Positions 46,592-55,739 are shown, numbered from the stretch's first letter. The stretch is 64,000 nt of DNA from Alentia gelatinosa (GCA_950022655.1 OX465579.1:20249088-20313087); one strand, 5' to 3'. The notes: generated by a model not told the origin, from the sequence alone. A program made the numbers and translations.

Positions 46592-48545
46592 ATTCCCTCG
46601 AGGTCAGGTGAGCACGGCTGAGGGCATCCGCCACGGTGTTGAGTACCCCCGGCACGTGCGTGTAGATGAAGTCGATCTGCAATTTTGCCTGGACCATCCA
46701 GGCCTGACGGGCACACTCCGCAAGGACTGAGTTCCTTGCCCGTCCGGATGTGAGTGCCTGGACGGTGCCCAGGTTATCACAGAAGACTTCTACCCGCGTG
46801 CCTCGATCCCGGTCGGTGAGGAACGTATTCATCGCGAATATGGTGTTAAGTGCCTCGAGCTCGGCGATACAGTCGACGGGGTCGCTGACAGGGCACACCT
46901 GCCCGGAGTACGAGTACTTCCCGTCTGTACCTCCGATGCCCGAGAGGCACGCATCGACGATGATACACTTGGTAGGCGGGCCGCGAGGTATGAGGGCGTG
47001 GCCGTTCCAGCCCTCAGCGAAGCGGAGGAACCATTGCAAGTCCTGCCGCATCTCGGCGTTGATATTGACGTAGAAGCCGGACATCCTCCGTAGGGCCTTG
47101 AGCAATTTACTCACGAACGGCCGGGCCGGCCGTATGCACTTCGACACGTGAAGTATTTTGCCGAGGACCGACTGGAGTTGGCGTTTCGTCAGTGATTGTT
47201 TAGCGGCGACCGCCCTAACGTGCGCCCGTACGTCCAGCAGCTTGTCCTCGGGGATGGTGAGGGACATCTCCGGGGCATTGATGACGATGCCCAGCCACGT
47301 AACGACCGGCGCCGGGGTCTGTGCCTTCTCTCGTGCCTCCGGGAGCCCGAGTTCTTTGAAAAGCTCACGGGCGATGTTAAAGTCGGCGGTCGCCTTGGCC
47401 CGGCTCGGGGACAGGATGATCAGGTCGTCCAGGTACATACATGCCTCGACCCCCTTCTGGCCGAGGATACCCACGATGCAGTCTGCCACGCACTGCATGT
47501 GGTACGAGGAGGCACGGGCACCAAACGGCATGGCCGTGTCACAGAAGTACCCGTCCTCCCATGCAAAGCATAACAACGGCCAGTCGAGGGGGTCGCACCT
47601 GAAATTCTTATATGCCCTGGCGATGTCGATGGTGGACATATAGCTACCGGGCCCGGAGGCCACCAGGCGGCCGACGAAACTGTCGACGGTCGGGAGGCAG
47701 TGGTCGCGCTCCTGCCCGTAGACTGAGTTTTTTATGATGTACCCATTTACACTTTGCTCCTTAGGGTACGTCATATCCGTAATGACACGACGGTCGTTGG
47801 AGGCCCGTTTTTCGCGTGTCATTAACGGCGACACGTGGCACCAGGGTGAGAACGGGGGTTCCTGGAATGGTCCCAGTAGGTTACTGTGCCCGCGTTCTTT
47901 CTTGATGAACTTTCTGATCTGCTCTGGGTACCCCGTGGCACTGGGGTGGTTGGGTACCCCTCGGGTGTCGCTGGTCGGCCCGATGTACCCCAGAGGGAAC
48001 CCGTAGCGCACGAAGTCCAGTAGCTCCCTCCCCTCCGGTGCCTCCCCGAGGTAACGTACCCAGGCCGGTACGTTGAGATCGGAGGGGAGCTCGATCCGTG
48101 CCCCCAGCACGTTTGGCAGCCCGGTTTGCCGCACCTCCGAGTAGATGTATGCGTGTCCCGGCGGCCCGGGCCCGGCGAAGTCCGGCCAGTGGGCCCGCCT
48201 GTGGTCCGCGAACGCCCCGGGGTCCGTCCAGAGGCCGGGGGAGGGGACTCCGGTCTCACAGACCTCCCTAATGGCCGAGAAGTCTGGTGGAGCGGCTGTG
48301 TCCATTTCCTCCCGGGGCAATTGCCGAGGCAATTGCTCGCTGTACACGCTATCACCGATAATACTGGGAGTGGATTCAGTGGGCGTGTCGTAAGCGTCCT
48401 TTGTGTTGGCCACGTGTCCGGCGGGAGGTGTTGTTGACACGTGGGGTGTTGCGTCACCCCTGCTGCACCCTTTGATCGTTAAGCCCCCCTTCCGCTGTGG
48501 TGCGCACGTACTGGGCGGGGGGGGCGAGCGACGCGCCTCGCTCAC
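45753..48545 (-). CDS. Reverse transcriptase / RNase H of the Ngaro-like element
   Basis: Copies the element RNA into DNA and degrades the RNA strand. Counting from 48545, the RT carries a catalytic Asp at 307 (STIDIARAY), a PFGA motif at 340-343 and YLDD at 371-374. RNase H follows with Asp531 (VDACLSG), Glu562/564, Asp590 (FCDN) and Asp640 (ADALSR), a full DEDD set. The frame opens with GTG overlapping the gag stop and has no ATG there. It is in the -1 frame relative to gag and continuous with the slippery heptamer at 48572, so a gag-RT fusion made by frameshifting is the likely product. Recognisable protein ends near residue 648 (about 46600). The last 280 or so codons overlap the recombinase frame and look like a non-coding shadow rich in Arg, Gly and Pro. 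Confidence 0.92.
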   Translation of the reverse strand: MSEARRSPPPPSTCAPQRKGGLTIKGCSRGDATPHVSTTPPAGHVANTKDAYDTPTESTPSIIGDSVYSEQLPRQLPREEMDTAAPPDFSAIREVCETGVPSPGLWTDPGAFADHRRAHWPDFAGPGPPGHAYIYSEVRQTGLPNVLGARIELPSDLNVPAWVRYLGEAPEGRELLDFVRYGFPLGYIGPTSDTRGVPNHPSATGYPEQIRKFIKKERGHSNLLGPFQEPPFSPWCHVSPLMTREKRASNDRRVITDMTYPKEQSVNGYIIKNSVYGQERDHCLPTVDSFVGRLVASGPGSYMSTIDIARAYKNFRCDPLDWPLLCFAWEDGYFCDTAMPFGARASSYHMQCVADCIVGILGQKGVEACMYLDDLIILSPSRAKATADFNIARELFKELGLPEAREKAQTPAPVVTWLGIVINAPEMSLTIPEDKLLDVRAHVRAVAAKQSLTKRQLQSVLGKILHVSKCIRPARPFVSKLLKALRRMSGFYVNINAEMRQDLQWFLRFAEGWNGHALIPRGPPTKCIIVDACLSGIGGTDGKYSYSGQVCPVSDPVDCIAELEALNTIFAMNTFLTDRDRGTRVEVFCDNLGTVQALTSGRARNSVLAECARQAWMVQAKLQIDFIYTHVPGVLNTVADALSRAHLTSREFDKAATFTKFHSLTEVTPCTHATFNPVLRLMCRSGATLSPDEGICSPIRGTCPPNGREPADRRRDLPRVLPADGGRPAEAHGELYHGVPRIRRGPRPLAGHGRESPLTRAVAPATDGRGCRTHGGLPDQAGPRGDAAKQDVSAQRETSSAVGRDPSRPRGPYGLTNSPRSTGRYLDHLLRGSEAERSSAPDGLEVRRGTTPVAPGCGGRPSTRDRPGESRQKHAARGGGENGHAAGVTRSTVLPGTCYTPDAGGVPYGQPRGPVPPARTRSDRYDQDPH

Positions 48546-49587
48546 TCGCGGGGCGCGTCCGGTCCGTTTTTTGAACTCTGTTGTGGGAGTGCTTTGGTGT
48601 CGGCGGCGCGAGCCGAGTGTCCGGCGTGGTGCATCCGGTGTGGTGTGGGTGTCGGTGTGGGCAGAGTACTGTCGTACCCCACGCCGTACGACAGCTTGCG
48701 GTTACAGGCGTGGATGGAGTGTGTGCACATCCTGCCGACCGAGTCGCAGAAGGAGCACACATGTAACCATTTAATTCCCCGCTCCTGGTGGCCGTTTCGC
48801 TGCCGACACCCTCTCTCCGAGTTGTATGCCCGGCATGGCAGCTCGTGCCCTCCGGACTTTTCTCCTCCTTGACTCGCACCGTTCCCAGCCGTAGGGGTCA
48901 TGGCCAGACGAACCCGTTCATCCTGGATTCGTACATGATCCGACCAATAAATACGTCCCGCCTCCACCTGGTCAAAAATGAAGTTGGACCAACGGCGCAC
49001 GCCGGCCCACGGCCGTGCCTGCGCGTCCACGGAGACCTGGTGGAGGTGACGATACATGTCCTTACGGTCACACTCCTGGGTAGCACGGTCGTCCTCCATG
49101 AGTGCCAGGAAAGCACTGATGTACTCGAGGGGGCCCAGCGTACCCCTGACCTCGAGTTTCTGACTGAGGGTATATATGCCCTCACGGTCCACAAACATGA
49201 ACGGCTTGGAAATCAAACGAGAGGTGGTCAAATCTGAGGCCAACTTACCAGCCGTTCTCTCATGTCGTAGGGCCTCACGGTCGAGCTCCCTTTGTAGCAA
49301 ATCCTCCGGCATGTACTGCTCCCGCAGCTGCCTCGGTGGTGGTAGCCGTGCGGTCTGCTCGTGCGCCCATTCCCTGGTCCGGGCCTCCACGGCTGTTGGT
49401 TCCGTCGGCGGCCTCGACCTCGAAGCCCGGGACGAGGATCGTTGGCGAGACATTCTGTTGATTGCCTCCATCATGCTATCCATCTTGTTCTCCAGGGCGG
49501 TCATCCTCGAGGACTTAACGGTCGACCCGTTGTCGGAGACCGACGCCACGTGGTCCGTGCCCGTTTGTCTCGAGTCTGAGACCGTAC
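46495..49587 (-). other. Possible intron giving a spliced recombinase mRNA
   Basis: A donor-like AAG|GTACGG lies early in gag, with the exon ending at 49588 after 21 codons plus one base. An acceptor TGTGCAG follows a moderately pyrimidine-rich stretch, and its exon starts at 46494, the second base of recombinase codon 33. The phases match, so the gag ATG would open the recombinase frame upstream of its core-binding domain. One random donor in three would fit by chance, so this is only a suggestion. Confidence 0.3.
48530..48572 (-). promoter_or_regulatory. Predicted -1 ribosomal frameshift signal between gag and RT
   Basis: The heptamer AAAAAAC (48572-48566) is in the canonical phase A AAA AAC relative to gag, being codons 361 and 362 (Lys, Asn). 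After a 6-nt spacer comes a perfect 8-bp GC-rich stem, GACGCGCC (48559-48552) with GGCGCGTC (48537-48530), closing a 14-nt loop that contains the gag stop codon. Loop GAGC could pair with GCTC just 3' of the stem, so an H-type pseudoknot is possible. The RT frame is exactly the -1 frame and has no stop between the heptamer and 48545. Function is inferred. Confidence 0.68.
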
Positions 49588-49651
49588 CTTCGGTGTCTGG
49601 TCCTTGGGATGGTCCAGCGACGGGATTACTGCGCGTATTCGGTGGACCCAT
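48542..49651 (-). CDS. Gag-like protein of the Ngaro-like element, 369 aa
   Basis: Putative nucleocapsid or RNA-binding protein that would package the element's RNA. The start is a real ATG with a good Kozak context (A at -3, G at +4), 102 nt after repeat A1. A charged, coiled-coil-like stretch lies at about residues 50-70, followed by a Ser/Arg-rich segment (70-85) and a conserved-looking central domain (about 100-250). Residues 273-316 form a Cys/His cluster with C273, C282, H288, H297, C299, C302, C309, H311, H314 and C316. A cluster of this type is typical of gag proteins from DIRS/Ngaro elements and differs from the retroviral CCHC knuckle. The stop at 48544-48542 sits inside the loop of a predicted stem that follows a slippery heptamer. 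Assignment rests on position and the Cys/His cluster. Confidence 0.85.
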   Translation of the reverse strand: MGPPNTRSNPVAGPSQGPDTEGTVSDSRQTGTDHVASVSDNGSTVKSSRMTALENKMDSMMEAINRMSRQRSSSRASRSRPPTEPTAVEARTREWAHEQTARLPPPRQLREQYMPEDLLQRELDREALRHERTAGKLASDLTTSRLISKPFMFVDREGIYTLSQKLEVRGTLGPLEYISAFLALMEDDRATQECDRKDMYRHLHQVSVDAQARPWAGVRRWSNFIFDQVEAGRIYWSDHVRIQDERVRLAMTPTAGNGASQGGEKSGGHELPCRAYNSERGCRQRNGHQERGIKWLHVCSFCDSVGRMCTHSIHACNRKLSYGVGYDSTLPTPTPTPHRMHHAGHSARAADTKALPQQSSKNGPDAPRE

Positions 49652-49752
49652 GTTGAACTCTTCTCCTCACTCGTGATGCGTGTTCCTCGTGATAGAATGG
49701 ACGGGTCGGCCCGTACTCGTGGAGTATGAGGCTGCGAGCACGTGGCCAAAAA

Positions 49753-49964
49753 GACGAGAAAGACTGGAGTAGGTGTGTACTTCAGTACAGCTGGAGAAGA
49801 AGCAGACGAGAAGAAGTGAGACCGGGACCGATGGCGTGGCCGCGCTCGTGACTGCGCAGTACGTGTGAGAGCCGCTAGGGGGCAGGAGGGGCGCTCGTGT
49901 CGCGCGAGAGGGGGGAACACCAGGGGGAGCAATGACCACCCCTGACCAACGGCCATGGGTCACC
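49753..49964 (-). repeat. Split direct repeat A1 (5' end of the element)
   Basis: 212-bp repeat that begins the element on the minus strand. It matches A2 (45034-45231) with about three base differences and a 14-bp insertion (cagacgagaagaag, a local duplication). It presumably contains the promoter and reverse-transcription sites. The outer border reads gggtcacc followed by attgatg of the flank. Confidence 0.9.
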
Positions 49965-50029
49965 ATTGATGAATCCTCTACAGACAGTGCTATGAAATAG
50001 TAGATTCCGAAGATACAAAATTCCTTGTG

Positions 50030-50440
50030 ATATCCAGAGAAACACGTTATTGTGGGATTTCCACTTGCCGACAAAATGGATACCAAAATATTTGGGGACT
50101 GTACAAAGGTCAGTGAGGAGTGATCCTTAAGAATTTATCGCTGCTAGTAATTGTTGACACCAAAACACACGCCATTTCTTCTCGAAGATTGCAATAAATA
50201 CTAATGATGAATGGTTTCGAATTTCATACTTCCACCCATCATTTGTTCCCAGAGCCATTTCGTCGGCGAGCGAAAGACTAGCTAGTCAGTGCATATTGCA
50301 TAATATTTGAGACAGATCTCGTCGAGCTTTCAATTCTATCCCAAATACCACCTGATGATTATTTGACGAATAATGGAATAGTCATTGGTTGTTGCTGGAT
50401 GCCTTGATGGGTTACAATAATCATCAGATGGAAAGTAGAT
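50030..50440. repeat. TTTCCACCTGACGA-type repeat fragments
   Basis: tttccacttgccgacaaaat (50058), gtcggcgagcgaaag (50261) and catcagatggaaag (50423) look like ends of the family. Individual limits unclear. Confidence 0.4.
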
Positions 50441-50575
50441 GGTTAGGAGTTAGCTCATTGGTTAGGAACACTGGACCCGTGATCAAAAGGTTGAGAAAAG
50501 CTGCAACTTGAGAAAGCCTGAAAAGGGACTGTAACGATTAATTGTACATTTAATAAACCAAGCAAACAAGATGGA
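50441..50575 (+). mobile_element. tRNA-derived SINE-like sequence
   Basis: gttagctcattggttagg gives a pol III A box at 50451-50461, and ggttgagaaaa at 50489-50499 sits where a B box would be but is degenerate. The copy resembles the 36.8-kb sequence at the A box. Confidence 0.35.
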
Positions 50576-51812
50576 AAGCCCGCATATGCGTTTTACGTAT
50601 ACCTATTGTATTTTATATTTGTATAAACTTCAGCGTTAACCCCCAAAGCCACCATTTCTGCTAGAAAACACCAAATAATACTGAGCACACCTAGCAGTGT
50701 CCCCTGTGGACTTCTATCAGAGTGTATGAAGCAGTCCTTTCCCCAACACAGTGCCCGCCCCCGCCATACGCTAATCCGACGTCCGACTGTTCACGTCCGA
50801 CCGATAATCCGACCCCTCGTGACCGGCATGCGGTGGCCTGGCGGCGGTCAGTCATCGCCCGGCAGGTCAGCACGCGGTGAGCCGACCGGATGAGGCGTAG
50901 GGCCAGTGTGAGAGCGATAATGGGGGTTAATACTGTCTGCTGCGGGAGTGTGAAATGCCAAGAGGGGTAACATTGGCAGGTGTATAGAGGGGGTGGGGTG
51001 ATATAGCCTGGCACAAGAGGAGGTCAGGATTGGTTTCTTTTTTAGAGAATTTGTGAAAATCTTGAAAATCCTAATACATGTATTCGAAATGGGAAATCGC
51101 AGGAACCCCAGATTCGTCAAAATCGATGATACCCCCGATTTTCTTGTTTTTCAGTACTTCAAAGACATTGAACCTTTACAATTATTTCCAATCATATTGA
51201 AGAATATTTTTCAGGCTTTCTAGAAAGTTTATCTGTATAAATCACTCTTGATAAAAGGCATCATTTCGTAGAATTCGGGCAGTGGGACCTGTAGTTTAAT
51301 TAACCTCTTCGGGTAGAATAAGAACAGTATTAATAAATTGTTCCAGAATTAACAATTGCGTGAGATCTTAGAAGTCTCTAAGTGACATGTAAAACAGTTC
51401 ACCAACATTTTCTTATAATTGAATCACACACAAGAATCAGACAGTACATTCTTTTAAAAATGTTATATTTAGTTCAGTTAATGAACCTTTGTTGATCCAT
51501 GTCGAATTGCAATAAAGATTGAATAAAAAAGAATCCCACTTATTATACTAGTAGGGACGATGTTTGGACTGATTGCGTGTGGGGCCCGCCTACGAGCAAT
51601 GGGATCCAAGTAGGGTTCAATCGTTTGAGGAGAAAACCACAAAAATCTAGAATAGTTTTCAAGGATATTATATTGATAGCAAAGTTGGTGTTATATTGCA
51701 GTATCAACAGGTTATCATGAGCTTTCGTGATACATAAGAGCACATATTTTTTTTTTTTTTTACAAGAATTGGATCCTCCACGTACCCCCCTCTCCATCTT
51801 GTACACAGGACG
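50576..51812. other. No gene seen
   Basis: GC-richer at 50740-50920, then AT-rich. No coding signal. Confidence 0.45.
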
Positions 51813-51868
51813 AAACATCTTTCTATCTTTCTATCTATCTATCATCTATCTATCTATCTATCTATCTA

Positions 51869-51956
<88 letters not shown>

Positions 51957-52025
51957 TATAGATATATAGATATAGATATATAGATATATATAGATATATA
52001 TATATATAGATATATTTATGGAGAA

Positions 52026-52113
<88 letters not shown>
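51813..52113. repeat. Compound microsatellite (TCTA)n-(TA)n-(GA)n
   Basis: Successive tracts of TCTA, TA, GA, GATATA and GA. Short frames crossing it are artefacts. Confidence 0.95.
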
Positions 52114-52114
<1 letters not shown>

Positions 52115-52484
52115 GGGATAATTGTGAGATGAGGCCAAAACTTCTCTATGGCAAGCTAAATAAAAAAAATCCATTATTAGATTCACCCACCACCTGGTGC
52201 TTTGTTCAGCACTAGGGGGAAGACGGAAGCCTTCATAACACAATAGCTATGTGCCCTTATTAGTGCGTGCGTGTTTTAATGGTATGATCCAGACAGCCTC
52301 GGCGTACCAAGAGGCTCTCGAGTTTCGTGAACTAATTTCATCCGGTGTGCCTGGCCCTGCAGGGAGCAGCTCACCCCGGGGTCACTGAGCTGCTCGCGGC
52401 CGTGCTCCACGTCATGCTCCACCCGAGTGGCCTGTAGGAGTCATACGATACCACTGAGGGCACGTGTGCACGACCGCCAGCCCC

Positions 52485-52930
52485 ACCATCACCCCCTGCA
52501 GACCCATACTGCTGTAGATTTGCGACAACCACCCACCTGCTAATACATACAGCTGTAGAGAGGCCGAAACCACCCACCTGCAGCTCCATACTGTTGTAGA
52601 TTGGTTGCCAGCTCCATATTGCTGTAGAATGGTGAATGTAGAATGCTGTAGAATGGCCAAGTGGTAGGGGTGTTCGCCTAGAGCATGGGAGGTCGTGGGT
52701 TCAAACCCCTGTCGGGTCATACCAAAGAATTACACAAAAAATGGTACCCACTGCCCATTCGGCTAACACCCGCCATTAGAATGAGGAGTAGGGATCTAGG
52801 GCCCGAGTGGAAGAACTGCTATATAGCCGAATTCGGTGATTGTGTTCTAACACAATATCCCCTTAAAAATTGCTTAAAAATTAAATAAAATTCCCACCTA
52901 AAGCTACATACTGCTGTAGATTGGTCATTT
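52485..52930. repeat. Minisatellite with ctgctgtagattgg units, split by the SINE
   Basis: Imperfect units of about 45 bp containing ccacccacctgc and catactgctgtagat occupy 52485-52647 and resume at about 52891-52930. Confidence 0.7.
52648..52890 (+). mobile_element. tRNA-derived SINE
   Basis: A strong A box (TGGCCAAGTGG, 52654-52664) and B box (GGTTCAAACCC, 52698-52708) lie 44 bp apart in a tRNA-like head whose 5' acceptor strand does not pair with the 3' side. A tRNA-unrelated body and an AT-rich tail with ttaaaaatt repeats follow. It interrupts a minisatellite whose units (catactgctgtagattgg) occur on both sides. Confidence 0.7.
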
Positions 52931-53849
52931 TATTCAAGATACACGCAAACGGAAATAAGTGACTTTGGGAGTTCGCAACGATATCACTCTCCAAGCATGG
53001 ATCCTAGCGCGTGAGGAGAGTGAGGTTGGGGATAAAGGCCCTGGCAGTTTTTACTCCAGCATAGCTGGCCGCCACCTCTGTCTCCACTCAGTTCTAAATA
53101 ATAGGTTGGTATGGTGGACTCCCTGCCTTTTCCCTGGATTCTCACTCTCGGACCAAGCAATTCTGTTCTACGCGAGTTTTGAGAGCTAAAATATTCATAA
53201 AGTTGATAATAAAGTCTACCTTTCAGGTCATTTTATTGAAAATATATACGGACAAAAGGAAGTAATAACATGGAAAAATGGCTTCAAGTGTTGGAAAAGG
53301 AATATTCTCCAACCACTGCTCCAGGTGGTACGAAAGATTAGCAAAGAGAGTGACAGACACTTAGATCACTTTGAGGGTGGCAGCGATTTAGTCCAACTAG
53401 AGCTAACATAGCGTAGCTCAGATGGCTAGTATAAGCGAACTAGCGTAGCAAGCGTTTGGTCTGGTGGCCAGGGTACATGTTGCTGCTGCTCGCTCCAGCC
53501 CCCGCTGCACACAGCACAAGGCAGTCGCCACCTAGTGGACAAATGGAGAACTACAACTTCTTTTAACATGTTGCTGCCACCGCCTTGCGTTGGGAGCTGA
53601 GAATTCAATAAGACTCAACGAGAGGCGGCAATAATTGGTAATTAGGAATAGGAAAAAGGAGGCATTTTAGAAAGAAAGAAAGGGGTCTAGAGTCTGGGTA
53701 GAATTCTTTCACTATAGTTAGAAGGACTAGAACTGATTGTTTATTTATTAATTTTTCTTTAGAACTGATTGTTTATTCATATATAAATCTACCACACATA
53801 TACAAATAGGAGATAGAAAGAGTAATACTGGTCCTACTTATTTTTGATG
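52931..53849. other. No gene seen
   Basis: Unassigned sequence with no recognisable repeat or exon. Confidence 0.4.
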
Positions 53850-53949
53850 TCATCACAGCTTGAAGATATCTTTTACAATATTCCATAAGCGTTGGGTACG
53901 AGCTCCCAATTTTAGGTCTATAGGGAAAAAATACGAGGGGTGAGATAAA
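53850..53949. mobile_element. TTTATCTCACCCC-family right end
   Basis: ttacaatattccataagcg, cccaattttaggtctatagg and GGGGTGAGATAAA (53937-53949). The first two match 12370-12440. Confidence 0.5.
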
Positions 53950-54217
53950 GAACACTGATGAATTGAAATACCACCATTGAACTACAATACTCTATTCTAT
54001 AGATCTAGCTCACTGATGTGTACCGGATGTGAGATATTCCCTTTGTGATTAACCACCTTAATAAGAAAGCCCTAGTAAGAGTATATTTATCCTTCACCAC
54101 TGTACTCATCCACCCTAGATCCTTATCCCATCTCCTATCCACCACCCCCTCCACTCCCCGTCTGGCATGCCATTCAATAAATACACTATACCTGACAGGC
54201 CAGGCATGTGCCTCACT

Positions 54218-54433
54218 TCAGAGATTCAAGGCAGCACCCGGCTGGGGGTGCAGGGGGATTCCCTTTCCGGGCAAAACATCAAAGTCACGCAGTAGCCCAG
54301 TGAGTCGTAGCCCACTGGTGTTCCTTCTGATGTTATATTTCCTGACCAGCTCGGAAAATTCCTCCCATAATTGGATCACACAGAGGCCACCAGCCACTCC
54401 TTTATAACGTTTTAGTGCTTTGACTTCAAAGGC
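54218..54433 (-). pseudogene. Coding-like stretch of unknown origin, 71 codons
   Basis: An open frame without ATG whose residues look protein-like: alternating hydrophobic and charged positions around LWEEFSELVRKYNIRRN and LRLTGLLRDFD, ending at TGA 54220-54218. It has no clear splice sites. I do not recognise the family. It could be an exon or a transposon remnant. Confidence 0.3.
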
Positions 54434-54609
54434 TCAACGACGCTACAAAGATCATTCTACTTATATTTTTTTCTCTTTTTTTTCATCATTTATCCTGCCT
54501 TTCAATTTTTCTACGAGTGTTTGGGAGTAATCAGGTGTATGCACGTAAATTGGATAATTGCTACCATGGTCACGAGGATCGGAATCTCGAGATGCTTTCC
54601 CTTTCAGCA

Positions 54610-54894
54610 GGGAATTACGATAGATTACCAGAGGTCATCGTAGATGAACACACTAAGGGGTTGTAGTTTGAATATGGTAATGTATATTCACCCAAACTAC
54701 CACACGAACTTGGATAAGATGTAGAAGGATATAATTCATTTTTTAAGATTTTATGGAAGAATTTAAATCTAGGTTTATTGAGAACACTAGTTAGGGAGAT
54801 ACCACCAGGAATAAATCAGCTTCCACCACGTGTACAGAAGGCTGGAAGCAAAGATGCATTCATAAAAGAATTGAGATTGTTAAATAATACTTAG
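54610..54894 (+). pseudogene. Decayed LINE ORF2 C-terminus (probable)
   Basis: One frame of 95 codons with two internal stops (54664-54666 and 54715-54717). It ends in INQLPPRVQKAGSKDAFIK- then a leucine-rich tail and TAG. The spacing N-x-LPxxV-x2-A-x-S-x3-F-x3-L matches the usual C-terminal end of non-LTR retrotransposon reverse transcriptases. Upstream RT motifs are absent, so it would be a 5'-truncated, inactivated copy, which is common for LINEs. Confidence 0.4.
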
Positions 54895-55180
54895 AGGAAA
54901 ACCCTATGCGAAGTTCCCGTGAGAAATACTAACACACACTGTCATCAATTTCACCCTCATAAATTTCATTTTTGAGTATGTATGATCTCGATGTAGCTCT
55001 CCATTCACTGGAGTAACTGTTTATCCAAACAGAAGTGGAATAAAGACTTTATAAAAAAAATCAAAAAAAATCTGCATTTGAAGAGCTGTTAAGTAGATAG
55101 ATTGAATGAGGTATCGCATATTCATCCAAACTTCTAACCTTTCTGGACTACATTTAAACGAGAATCAATTCAATTCATGA

Positions 55181-55435
55181 AACATTAGTGAAGAATGTTC
55201 TCTACCTATAAGACTATACTGGACATGCCTCCTGCATGTGCCACTACGGTCCGCAATCATGGCCATTATTGACGCCATCTCTGAACGCATATTCAGCATG
55301 TTCAACTTGAAAAAAGTATTTTCTCTTTTTCAAGCGTTGAATAACATCCCTCTCACCTGTAGTCGTAGCGTGGACATCGCTGCCAACCGCATCCCGCTAC
55401 TCAACAAACTCTGGGGACCTCTCCAATTCCCTTAA
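55181..55435 (+). pseudogene. Coding-like frame of unknown origin, 84 codons
   Basis: Open frame from after a TGA to TAA, with a helix-rich reading (AIIDAISERIFSMFNLKKVF). No ATG before the eighth codon of the plausible part and no recognised domain. Given the LINE-like frame upstream it may be a transposon fragment. It may also be chance. Confidence 0.22.
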
Positions 55436-55739
55436 GCTCCGGTCCAACTTCTCGGCAACCTGAGATCCAGAAAAAAACACATTCTAGACAACCTTTCGCC
55501 CTTTTGCAGCCGTCGTAAGTCGTACTACATACCTCACATACGACCATGATCAGAGCCAAACACCAAACCAGGCGCAACTAATTAACCTTAGTTGTAGCGG
55601 AGAGTTTTTATATATAGTTATATACATATATGTCTGTATCTTCTTACTTTAGCTGGGAAGGCTGCAACTCCTGAGTTATAATTCTATCTACGTTTCGACA
55701 GGACACAATAATTCAATACACTCATTACTTCGCAAAGGA

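Larger units (their letters stand above)
44704..49964 (-). mobile_element. Complete Ngaro-like tyrosine-recombinase retrotransposon with split direct repeats
   Basis: Reading on the minus strand the order is repeat A1 (49964-49753), gag, RT/RNase H, tyrosine recombinase, repeat B1 (45485-45232), repeat A2 (45231-45034), repeat B2 (44957-44704). This A1-ORFs-B1-A2-B2 layout is the split-direct-repeat architecture known for Ngaro and PAT elements. There is no methyltransferase domain between RNase H and recombinase, which favours Ngaro over DIRS or PAT. No integrase, protease or LTR is seen. All three ORFs lack internal stops and the B copies look identical, so the insertion is probably young. 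No target-site duplication is visible, as expected for recombinase-mediated insertion of a circle. The ORF part is clearly more GC- and CpG-rich than the flanks. Confidence 0.93.

Noticed and set aside
47158..47643. 161-codon + strand ORF and other frames opposite RT
   Set aside because: Antisense shadows of the GC-rich RT/RNase H frame.
44704..49964. DIRS, Crypton or LTR retroelement as alternative names
   Set aside because: There are no inverted terminal repeats or internal complementary region (DIRS), an RT is present (not Crypton), and there are no LTRs, protease or DDE integrase.
53400..53425. tagctcagatgg as a pol III A box
   Set aside because: No B box or tail follows, and an isolated match is expected by chance.
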